Positions 13,601-24,400 of a DNA stretch of 64,000 nucleotides are shown here, in pieces. The notes under the pieces were generated by a model, which was given only the letters and a program-made list of their open reading frames with translations, ran no database searches and was not told the origin of the DNA. Source of the stretch: Eucommia ulmoides (Eukaryota > Streptophyta > Magnoliopsida > Garryales > Eucommiaceae); assembly GCA_016647705.1 (NCBI GenBank), contig CM028327.1, forward strand, positions 43,526,017 to 43,590,016, read 5' to 3'. The position numbers and the translations under genes were made by a program. Position 1 is the stretch's first letter; each line of letters begins with the position of its first letter.

Positions 13601-15375
13601 TAGACAACACTGAGAACAAAAACCATCGTTACCCATCCAAGAACAAAAACCATAGCCAAATTGAGAACAAAAACCCAAAACAAAGAACAGAAATCATCGA
13701 CGCAAAATAGACGGCGATGACGACGGCGAAGAATTCGACGACGACGGCTACGATTCCACGATTCGAAGACGCAAACCATTCGACGGCTACAAACAAAAAT
13801 CATCGACGCAAACCACCGATGAGGGATTCGACGAGGGAAGAACCGTAGACAATTGACGACGAAATCGACAACGATTGACGATAGACGACGACAATTTGGA
13901 GCAAAGCTTTACCCACAATACTTTTCTTGTTCAATTTATACCCTAATTCGACGCAAAACAGAGGCCACCATTTTGTCTTCAACACAGATCCGACGGCGAT
14001 TCGACGGCGACGACAAGAAGAAGATGATTCGACAAGGGAGACTCAGTCGCAACGACAATTCAACGGCGACGACGAGAAGAAGATGACGACAACGATTTCA
14101 CGACGAAGATGCTTGCGATTTGCGATTTCGGCGTCATCAGAAGTGAAGAACGAAGAACGAAGGAAGAACGAAGAGAGAACGAAGGAAGAACGACGAACGA
14201 AGAGAGAAAGGATTTGGCAAATTCAACCTCTCTCAAACGGATTTCCAAATCCTCTTTTCACCCTAATTTGGGATTTGAAGGGATTTCACAATTCCCTCCC
14301 TCCTAACACCCAAACAAAGAATTTGTCAAAAGAAGATTTTGAAATCCTCTAACCAAATGAAATCCCCCTTAGAAATCCCTTACCCAAACACAAACTTAGA
14401 CCAAAATAATTTCATAGATGATTGAGAAAAATTGGTTGCTGTGATTCTAGCCCATTGGTCCAATCTCTTAATATATAACAATTGAAATAACAAAAAAAGA
14501 CTACTCTTTACCTTCTTTTTTTTTTTTAAAAGTACTTTAAAGCATATTTTTACTTTTTTTCATTTATATGCCAAACATCTATTTTTAAAATAAAGTGTTT
14601 TTTCAGCAAAAGCATTACCAAACGGTGCCAAAGAAACTCTATGGCTTAAAAGTGTAAATGACCTTCAGACATGCAGGATCCCCAAGAAGATATTGCAAGT
14701 TCTGAGGGATTCCAGAATGAATAATATGCATTACATGACAATGACCTGTGTCTCCACATAACTGCACAACTGCAGCCTTCCTGGGAGAAACACCTGTGGA
14801 ATTCAGGTTTTCTTCATTAATGATCCTAACAGAGAATATGGCAGGAACAGGCGGTAGTGTAGGTTTAGGAAGACAAAACAAGCGGTTAGTGTTACCGTTC
14901 CTAGGTTTCTGTTTTTGTTCTTCGGTTTCTGTACAACAGTAATAAGGGAACAATTCTATTTTCTTTCAAGAAATCTGTTAAGAACAGAAACAGAATTAAG
15001 GGAGAAACATTAATTAAACGGGGGCACTGCTATCAGAATTGAGCTCCAGATTCCCAACCAACTCAAAATCTCATATTGATCAATGTCGGTTGACTAAGCA
15101 AAAACAGACATGAAAACCAAATCAAAGGTTTGGAGGATATGATCCTAAAATAACGAAAACAAATGCAATTAAAAGAAAAATAGTTGATTTAACAAACCTT
15201 TTCTAAACACTGGTCTCCACTCGATATCAAAACCAAGAATTGCATGCCCTGTGTCTCTTCTTTTAGTGTCGACAAACTTTAAAAGGTCCTCCGCTGCTTT
15301 CTCTACTTCACTAGTAGTTCTACTATACACGATATGACCTCCAAAAGTCATTATGGGATATCTCATCAATGACAT
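10614..15375 (-). CDS. Werner-syndrome-like 3'-5' exonuclease, tandem copy 2, no recognisable exon 1
   Basis: Tandem duplicate of the neighbouring exonuclease gene. Exons on the minus strand: 15377-15198, 14793-14663, 12618-12457, 11290-11180 and 10658-10614. The first four are exactly as long as their counterparts in copy 1 (180, 131, 162 and 111 nt) and keep the same phases. The last exon supplies the C-terminus VLKSLPDTMTRANV. Catalytic residues are kept: GFDIEW, VGVGIKSD and YAATDAF. No sequence like exon 1 of copy 1 is visible between 15378 and RAD50. I start the CDS at the ATG at 15375, two bases inside the second exon, which would give a 208-aa protein lacking the acidic N-terminus. 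It could instead be spliced to an unrecognised 5' exon, for instance from the GC-rich stretch near 16.6-16.9 kb. Expression cannot be judged; the reading frame itself shows no damage. Confidence 0.72.
10740..11158. mobile_element. MITE of the GTTTGGTTACTGTTTCCG family
   Basis: About 420 bp between CCGTTTGGTTACTGTTTCCG and the inverse motif AAAACACTAACCAAACGCC, with the internal motifs TATTCACTCCCACAAAATTATT and TTATTGGAAGTAGAAA shared with the copies at 38211 and 61738. It lies in the last intron of exonuclease copy 2. Confidence 0.55.
11672..12001. mobile_element. Foldback-type MITE
   Basis: The left end TTTTTGCACTTTGCAGCCCT and the right end GGGGTACAAGGTGTAAAAAG are inverted repeats of about 40 bp, with a second palindrome inside around TGACGGAAATT...AATTCCGTCAT. 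Related partial copies appear at about 9225-9500 and 42680-42850. It lies in an intron of exonuclease copy 2. Confidence 0.5.
12684..14631. mobile_element. Composite nest of MITEs in exonuclease copy 2 intron
   Basis: The outer ends GGCACCGTTTGGTATGGCTTT (left, 12684) and AGCATTACCAAACGGTGCC (right, to 14631) are inverted repeats of one Tourist-like MITE. Inside are a second partial copy beginning near 12751 (ACACCATTTGGTAATAC), a fragment of the GTTTGGTTAGTATTTCCG repeat at about 12846-13090, and the PIF/Harbinger-like element 13521-14395. This nest explains why this intron is 1.9 kb longer than the corresponding intron of copy 1. Confidence 0.55.
13521..14395. mobile_element. PIF/Harbinger-like element with CGACG-rich interior
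   Basis: The left terminus GGTTGCGTTTGGGTAAGG and the right terminus CCTTACCCAAACACAAAC are inverted repeats; TTA flanks both ends (13518-13520 and 14396-14398), the target size of PIF/Harbinger and Tourist elements. The 875-bp interior is unlike its AT-rich surroundings: 13680-14130 is dense in CGACG/GACGACG words and 14140-14210 in GAAGAACGAA words. Open frames there are low-complexity. It sits inside a larger nested insertion (12684-14631) within an intron of exonuclease copy 2. Confidence 0.68.
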
Positions 15376-15377
15376 GG

Positions 15378-18300
15378 CTGATAGACAGAAGATGGAAAAT
15401 GTAAAATGTTTGTTCTCTTTTTCCCAAACTACCATATCAATTGTACGGAAGAAAATAAAATAAGTTGAACACATCATGTCATGGGCCTAGTTTTACTTCC
15501 CATATTAAGGCTATTTCAAGCTTGAATCAATTTCGACACAATTGAACTTTTGTCGTCGACACAATTGAACTTTTGTCATCCCCATTACCTGCTTTGTTCA
15601 TACCCATAATCCCCGGCTCCATTTGGCTTGAAGTCCGAAAGTAAGAGAAAAACTAGCATCAAAGTATTTTCTGAAAAAGAGGAACAAAAAATAAAAAATA
15701 AAAGACTTGAGAATTGGCAGTTCTAAAAATTTGATCTTAGAAATAGAAATTTATAAACAAAACAGTTTGATACATGTATAACTTAGAGGGATCTTATTAT
15801 AGTCCTTCATTTAGTGTTTGTACCCCTATTCTTGATCAACTTATTTTTCAGTTCTTTCCAACTTATCTTTTAGCCCTGTTAACTAGTAGATGCATCTAAC
15901 AGTAAGTTAAAGTTAATTGAAGAATTAAACAACTAGTTAATATTAACTCGAGGACTAAAAACTTATTCATGAATACTAAGAACTAACAAGTAATTAATGA
16001 AAAAATAATAACAAACTTATTTCAATAATAATCAAATTATTTGCCCTACATTAAATCAAAGTCATTGAGTACAAGATAATCTAGCATCAAATTTTCAATA
16101 AATTGTCAAACAAATTTCGAATGTAGTGCAATATCAATATCAAATATTCAACAATGAAGGTTAAAAGAGCATCATGGATCCATTATGTTTATTCTTCGTC
16201 TAAACTTTTTCTTTCTTCTCTGATCTTCTCTTTGTATTAACAAACTAGGGAATATCCTGCAACTAATAGCACTAACATTGTTCAAAACATTTTTCATTCT
16301 ATCTTTTAACATCATAATTAACTCTAATGCAACGAAATTCGTGATTGCGATTAGACTAATTGCACCAATTAGCCTCAGACATACTATACACAATTTTCCC
16401 CGGAAATTACAAGTGATTGAGCTCCAATACCCAATGCAAAAGGAAAAATATTTACACAATAAATCCTATTAGCGCTGATTAAGTTCAATTCCCGTACTTA
16501 ATTGCGTATAATTTTCAGAACAAATGCAAGTCCTAAATTGTTTTTAAAAACTAATCGCAACCCTTGAATTGCAATCCTCAATCTCTTAAGTGTGTGCTCG
16601 TGGCGTGACGAACTGATTCAGTAGTGTTTACAGTGAGAGAAATTGAGAAAGGGAGAGAAGAAAACAGATCCGGTTGTGGAGTAGCACGAGATTAGAAAGA
16701 GTGTTGCCGTGAGTGAGGGAGTTAACTGCTGGCCTACTGGCGGGTAGGCGTGAGCCTGGCGGCGGCGCCGGAGACCGTGGCCGTGAGTCCGGCGGTGATA
16801 GGATACTGTTACAGAGAGAGATTACCTCGGATAGCGAGAGAGGAGAGCGGAGCACCATTTCTCGATTCTGGAAGGACGAGAGGAGGCGCGTGATGCGTGA
16901 AAATGGCTGCGAGGGAAACCTTTTGCAGGTTAAAAAAACAAACAAATAATTTTGAATGTTGACAGATTGGCCCCTTTATTTTCTAAAAAGGCCAAAGGAA
17001 CCTCTTATCATTTTATGTGTGTTAATAAATTGGTCTTAATGACTCAAAAATATTGCCATTAAACTATAAATATATATGTACCCTAAAGTAAACCACCATT
17101 ATATATATATATATAAAGATAGGCATGTATTCTTGAGCATTTATAATCCAATGATATGAAATCATGTTTTCTAGCAGTAAATTGACCGCGTTACAGCGTA
17201 ATCCATTACTTGTTTGTTGAGTTGAATAGTTCGTTTTAATTATTTAATGAACTCGCATATCTGTCCATTTCTCAGACTCTTCACTATACAAATGTATTTC
17301 ATCACAAGTTTTTCATCAAAGGCGCATTTTTGTCAATATCTTGAATTAATTCGAGTAGAATATAATGGGATTGAATATGAATGGCGCACGTCTTGTTTTT
17401 ACACTTGCATGTACCCTAATTCAATGACAAACTCATAATCATCGAGCTATAAATACCTTATGGCCAAAGAGAGTGATTGAGTGCATGGGTGTGTGTAGGA
17501 AGATAAGACACACTATTTAGATTTTGTCTGTCTATTTTAATGGGATGTGATTGGTAACCAATTATGAAGATGTGTCTCTGTAATTGGTCATATGGATAAT
17601 CACATGCACTCCTTGGTACTCTATAAATATCAAACTATTAAGCCAATTTAAATTCTTTTCAAATATCATATAGATTATCTCCACCACATTTTGTCTTTTT
17701 TAAGTGTGATAGCTAGATTAAAGATAATACACATTACTTGATTTCTTTATTAACACCCCTTTAGATCCGCCGGTGTCCTAATATTAGAAAGCAACGAGAG
17801 ATCACAATACAAAAGAATATAAGAAAGATCAAGGAGTACGGCGAGTGAGAGAAAAATATTTTGCGCACGTGCTCTATCCTTGGGAAAGAGGCAAATAAGG
17901 TCAATATAACTCATGGTTGTGCTTATAGTTTATTAAGGAGGTAGAAATAGAGGAATTTGTTATAGTGTGGATATAGGTAAAGGCAAATAGGTAGATACAC
18001 CGATTGTTTATAGGTTGAGAAATAAGTTGACACGGCCTATAGGCATAAAGAGACAGTGAAAAGGGGACGGCGAAGAATAACACGTTCAATAAAAATTCAT
18101 AGTTTCAGTATAGAGAAATTAGACGACAAATAAAAAAAAATCTTTAAAGATATTTATATCATGTCATGATTTATCATATTCACAACTTAATGGTGCAATT
18201 TGGTGTATAGTTCAAATGCTTGCGTTGTGAATTTTATAAAGTTTTGAGACTAAATTGATCTTATCTCAAAGTAAGTGGGGCTATTTGTGTAATTTATCCT

Positions 18301-18497
18301 GAAGTTCATGATCCATCGGGTCGAAAATTGATGTCCGAGCCCGACCCATTACATCCCCCGCCCTTTTCCACCCGAAATTGTGAAAATCCAAACACCATTT
18401 CTCACTCTCTCCTGCTTCTCCTCCTTCTTCCTCCACTCTCTGTGATGTAAAAAGCTTGCACAGTGTGATCAGTGAAAGGAGCTAAGGATATAGCAAG
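15378..18497. other. Region between exonuclease copy 2 and RAD50
   Basis: AT-rich apart from the GC-rich stretch at 16560-16950. The last 130 bp before the RAD50 ATG form a CT-rich leader (CTCTCCTGCTTCTCCTCC). No exon resembling the acidic N-terminus of copy 1 could be found here. No other gene is seen. Confidence 0.65.
16560..16950 (-). other. GC-rich, pyrimidine-rich stretch, possible promoter or 5' exon
   Basis: This is the only GC-rich island between exonuclease copy 2 and RAD50. On the minus strand it reads as CT-rich leader-like sequence. An ATG at 16858 opens MVLRSPLSLSE and is followed by a GAG/GTAATC donor-like site; the open frame, if unspliced, continues to 16628 with no family resemblance. 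It lies upstream of exonuclease copy 2, which lacks its own first exon, so it may be that gene's new promoter and leader. The donor would leave phase 0, which does not join in frame to the phase-1 exon at 15377, so it would have to serve as an untranslated exon. Speculative. Confidence 0.3.
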
Positions 18498-21400
18498 ATG
18501 AGTACGGTCGACAAGATGCTGATCAAGGGAATCCGGAGCTTCGACCCGGAGAACAAGAACGTCGTCACCTTCTTCAAACCCTTAACCCTCATCGTCGGTC
18601 CCAACGGCGCCGGAAAAACCGTAAGCTAGTCTCAACTCCAGCTTCTCTATGTTCATATCCATGTTATATGCATGCACGCGTTTGAACTGAATGCTTGTTT
18701 CTTTTTGCAGACTATAATCGAGTGCTTGAAGCTCTCTTGTACTGGTGAATTGCCCCCAAATGCTCGTTCTGGACAGAGCTTTATCCATGATCCGAAGGTC
18801 CTCCTCCCTCTCTCTCTCTCTATCTTTTTCTGTTTATGCAAATTCCTGTTTGGGTATTGTTGAAATTTAGATGTTACTGTTGTTATTTTGGGCAATCGTG
18901 ATAGGTTGCCGGGGAGACGGAGACGAAGGCGCAGATTAAGCTAAGGTTTAAGACTGCTGCCGGAAAGGATGTAGTGTGTATAAGGTCGTTTCAGTTGACG
19001 CAGAAGGCCTCAAAGATGGAGTATAAAGCAATTGAAAGTGTGCTTCAGACTATCAATCCACATACTGGAGAGGTACACATGAAGTGCATTCATACCATTT
19101 ACTTAAATGATTTTGTGTTTATATAAGCTTTTTGCTAGTGGTGGAGTTGGGGGATCTAAATAGAAGAAATGGTAATCTATGGAAGACATCTGTGATACCT
19201 TATTAAGGGTAGAAAGTACTTAGCAAAAAGGGGGGGGGGGATTAGAAATAAAAAATTTAGAGTCAAAGCCATGGCCAATGGAAGCAACCCAGCCTCTGGT
19301 ACAGTCACATGGTTTTGCCGCTGCTTTATGCATATACATGTTTGTTTTAAATATGCCATGTCCTGCTATGGATTTTCATAAATTTTGTTGAATTCCACAT
19401 AATCTTGAGCTATATATAAATCCTAGGGCAATCCTCATCTTACAAGGTGTCTTTTGAGAATGAGTTAGGCCCATTGGATTTCTACATGATATCAGAGTCA
19501 GATATTTTGTCTGATGTTGGGCGTGTTGAAACTCATATTGATGTTGGCCCCCCCAATATTCGTTTGCAGTGGTTTGTCAAAGTCCACCCTGCGTGTGAGG
19601 GGGTGTGTTGAATTTCATATTGATGTTGGGCCCCTCAATATCTGTTCACAGTGGTTTGTCAAAATCCACCCTACGTGTGAGGGAGCGTGTTGAATCTCAC
19701 ATCACTTCCGTTACCTGATCCTGAGCTACATTTAAAGTCTAGGGCAATCCTCCTCTTACAAGGCGTCTTTTGAGAATGAGTTAAGCCTATTGGATTTCTA
19801 CAGATTTATTATATTTTGGGTCTCATTTTCAAGTTTTCGTATTAACTTGCTTCTTAAAATTAATAATGATTTAGAAACAATACCTAGTAGGACTTGGAGG
19901 GCTATCATTTTAGGTCATTTGGAACCACCAGTTAGTTGTTACCTTAGTGATGTTATGTAAATTTATCAAAGTGAGTTCAATTTTAATGGTAAACAAATCA
20001 ACAAATGACATATTCGGCGTCAGTGCTGATGTACCCCGTCATTGTGATGATGAAATTTACAAAGCCATACTGATATTGTTTTTGTTTCTTGATTTCAGAA
20101 AGTTTGTTTAAGCTATCGATGTGCTGACATGGACCGGGAAATCCCTGCTCTTATGGGTGTCTCAAAGGCTGTTCTTGAAAATGTTATATTTGTCCACCAA
20201 GATGAGGCCAACTGGCCATTGCAGGATCCCTCCACATTGAAAAAGAAGTTTGACGATATCTTCTCTGCAACCAGGTGTCTATTTCTTTGCAAGGCATGCC
20301 AAGTATGATTTATGTTTGTTTTATGTTATGAATACATGTTGGTAAAATTTCAATCAGTGCCTATTTGAAGGCTAAACAGCAAAGAAAAAATTTACCGTCT
20401 CCATAACCACTGAATCCACCACACAAGACGTAGCCTTCATTTCTATCCCCTTCTATCTGAAGTCTGAACATGGCAACTAACGTCTCTGCTTCCATCCTCA
20501 TCCACCAGTGTGTCCAGCCGCCACTGCTGACAATTCACCTCCTTCACTTGCCTTAATCTTGTCTTACCTTCATCACATATTAGATAGCAGAAGAAAGAAC
20601 CCAGAGATGAAAAGAAAAAACAGATCTAGGGCTTTTAGCTGAATAATAAACCCATTTCTGCACCACCATTCTCCAAGCAGGACAAAGGAAAAAAATAAAA
20701 ACTAACGCAGAGAATCTCGTTACCGACCACTCCAACCTATATTTTGTCTTTGAAGCGATCACGTGCCGGACAAGGCTGAAAAATACATGGTCTGCCGGTA
20801 TGGAGGTTGGGGAAATTAGGGCTGGAGGTTGAAATTGGGTATTGGGTCCTGAAATTGGAGCTTCAATACGTGTGTGTGCAGAGAGAGAGGGTGGTCTGGC
20901 TGTTACTGTGGGTTGCGTTGATGAATTTGGTGGTTATGGTGGGTGGAGGTATTGGATGTTCTGGTGGTTTTCATGGGGGCATGGTTGACATTGTCGTTGA
21001 TGATGACTTGTTCGTTTTGGGTGGAGGCAAAACCGAAAAAAAAAAAAAAAATTGGAGAAGAGAAGGCAAAAATTAGGGTCAGAGTGGAAGTTAGGAAGCT
21101 TTGGGAGCAATTTAAGGTAGCCTTTTTATTCTAGAATTTAGTCAAACTCAAATCTCGATGCCCACAATTGTAGTTCCTGTTTCCTGTACGTCATAGATTG
21201 ATAATAACTAAAAATTTCTGGGACAAAAAACCCCCGCTGTACCTGATTTTATGATTTCCTGTTGCAGGCAACTAGTGTTACATTTGTTTAAGTTCTCCTA
21301 GGTTATATTTTAAAAGTACAATATGGAATATTTCTTTGTGGTTTTGCTTTTCTGCATTTGCACCAAAAACTTTTCTGTTTTTCCATTTTTAGACCATATT

Positions 21401-24400
21401 GCTGTGAAATTTAAGTATATGTTTCATTTATACTAGATATACAAAGGCTTTAGAGGTTATTAAGAAGCTTCACAAAGACCAAGCTCAAGAGATAAAGATG
21501 TTTAAGCTAAAGTTGGAGAATCTTCAAACTCTGAAAGATGCTGCATACAAGGTTTTTTTGCTTTCCTTCCATTTGCCTTCCAGCTAACCTAATATAATAT
21601 TCCAGATGATATAAGCTTACTTTATTTTTGTGCCTATGTTGTGATCGTACCACAAGTTTCTCCTGGGCATTCAATGAAGCAAGTTCTCTTATTGTGGCGT
21701 CCAGTAGCTGAGGTCCCTCATGCTGGAATGCATTTCTATAATATTTTCTCAGCTGCATTACATTTTTTCTCAATTTCTTTTCTCTGGCACTTTTTGTTGA
21801 ATTTGTTTTTTTACCTCCTTAGCTCTTAAGCTGATGGATATGAGTTTGTGCCTTTACAGCTCCGGGAAAGCATTGCTCACGATCAAGAGAAAACAGAAAC
21901 TTTAAAGAATCAAATGCAGGAGCTAGAAAGGGAGATCCAACTTGTAGATACCAAGATCCATCACAATGAAGCAACACTGAAGGATTTAAGAAAACTACAG
22001 GAGCAGATAGCAACCAAGACTGCTGAAAGAAGCACTTTGTTTAAGGAGCAGCAGAAGCAATATGCGGCTCTTTCTGAGGAAAATGAAGGTTTGTCACTAT
22101 TAAGATAAGCACAATCTCCTTCGATCTCACTTATTTCTTCCCCCCCCCCTCGCTTGTTACTTTTCTATTGTTTATTATATAGTTTTGAGTTGATTTTTAT
22201 AGGATCATGTGCTGCTTTATTTGTTTTCCAAAAGTATATGCTGATTTAGGGAACCATTGCTTCCCCTAAATGAATAACATTTCCTTCTGCATACCCGTTT
22301 CATTTGCCCCCTCTTTTATTGCTCAGATACTGATGAAGAATTGAGGGAATGGAAGACCAAGTTTGAACAGAGGATTGCTCAGTTGGAAACTAAAATTAGC
22401 AAGTTGGAGAGAGAAATGAACGATACAGAGACAAAGAGTTCTTTCCTCAAGCAGACAATTAATGAATATATCTGGGAGATCAGCAAACTTCAAACTGAGG
22501 CTGAGGTATTTTCTTTACATATCCATGCTAATATTCTTAATGACATCACTTAATTTGCATCATCTATTAATTGGGTTTCTAATATTTAGCCACAAAAAAA
22601 TAAAAATTGGCTCTTTAATTTTTGCCTTAGGCTCATCTGTCCCTGAAAAGCGAGAGAGACACAACTATTCAAAGGCTTTACGGAAGGCACAATTTAGGGT
22701 CTCTGCCAGACGGCCCCTTCAGCAATGAAGTTGCTTTCAACCTCATGAACCGAATAAAATCAAGGTTAATGGATCTTGACAAGGACTTGGAAGACAAAAA
22801 GGTGGTACACATTTGTTTTCTTTCTGTTGCTTTCATCAGACCCAAATTTGTTACAATGAACAACTTATTTCAGGAGTTGTTGCCCGTATTTACTTTGCTG
22901 TTTGTTTTCAATAGTTACAGGTCAATTCATATTTGTTCCTTGTTCTGGGTAATATTTTTAGTTTCTGTTGTTACACACTGTTTTATGAGAGAAACAATTG
23001 AATATCCAAGGATGATGAACTTTTCTCACCATGATTTGTAAAAGGGTTGCTATTTTTTGAAACAGGAAGTTATCTCATAACTAAAACCAGCCAAAGAGAA
23101 ATTGAACTAGGAAACGATGTCCCCGATGAAGCCAAACAAAAGTCATTTTTAAAACTATATAATACTCGTGTATGCTTTATGCTTTATTCTTTATTCTTTA
23201 CTAGCCGGTCCCAAGCTCGGGTAACGGAGGAGGGTTGCGTTAGGTAGTTGACATCCAATGTAAAACTTTGTTAGGACTCATATGACATTAATCCAATTAT
23301 ATTACACGTTGGGCCGTCCCTGCTTGCGATGCAGTATATTACCTTTGGTCCAATGTAGTGAGAAATGAGCAAGGGTGCACTAGGGCGTCGCCCTAAAGCG
23401 TGCGTGTGTCCTCTCCCCGATACATTGTCGAATAAGCACGGGTGCCACGTTACGGTGGATGGGTGCGTATAAAGAAGTTAGCCCATGAAAATAAGATTAG
23501 ATTAGTAACTTAAATTGGGAATGCTTATAGGGAAGACTAGGGAATTGATGGATGTGATGAGTTGATGAAGGATTAATATTTTATGTTTACAAGAAAGTAA
23601 GTGGGTGTGAGAGTGATCTAGAGAAATTGAGAGTATTGGGTATAGTTATGGTATACAAGGAAGAATAAACATAGGAATGGGGTGAGAATTATGTTTGATA
23701 GGTTTTTAAAGGATAGTGTTGTTGATATTAGGAGAATAAAAGATAAAATGGTTGTTTTGAAGGCATGGATAGGAAAGGAGGTGATAACATTAATTAGTGC
23801 GTATGCTCCTCAAGTTGGGTTGCAAAAACATGTTAGATTAGAGTTTAGGGAGTATGCGAAGGAAGCCATTCAAAGTATACCTACCTATCCAAGAAAAAGA
23901 TTTGAATGAATGGGCAGGGAATGATAGTGGGATATATGAGAAAATACATGGCGATTATTGATTTGGGGAAAAGAACTTAATGGGAGAGGGGATTTTAGAT
24001 ATGTAATCGCGTATGATTTAGTGATTTTGAATATATGTTTTAGGAAGAGGGATGGACACCTTATCATATTTAAGAGTGGATCGAGGAGTGGCCAAATAAG
24101 CTTTGTTCTTGCTAGATAGAGTGACTGCTTAGTATATAAGGACTGGAAAATCATCCTCGGAGAGAGTATTACTGCTCAACATACACTTATGCTTGATGGT
24201 AAACGATTTAAAGATTAAGTGGTGGAAGTGGGAGTTTAAGGTAAATAGGAAACCGAGGATATGTTGGAGAGATCTAAAAAGAGAGAGATTATTCAAGGAT
24301 AAAATTAGCAAAGAGGAGCTATGGAAGCAACACGACGAAGTGAATAAAATGTGGACTGATATGGCGAGTCGTATTAGAGAAACTAGAAGAAGTGTTAGGA

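Noticed and set aside
20350-21170. GC-richer block in RAD50 intron 4 with an 89-codon open frame
   Set aside because: May be a captured fragment in an old transposon, but I could not find inverted ends or a target duplication, so it is not listed as an element.
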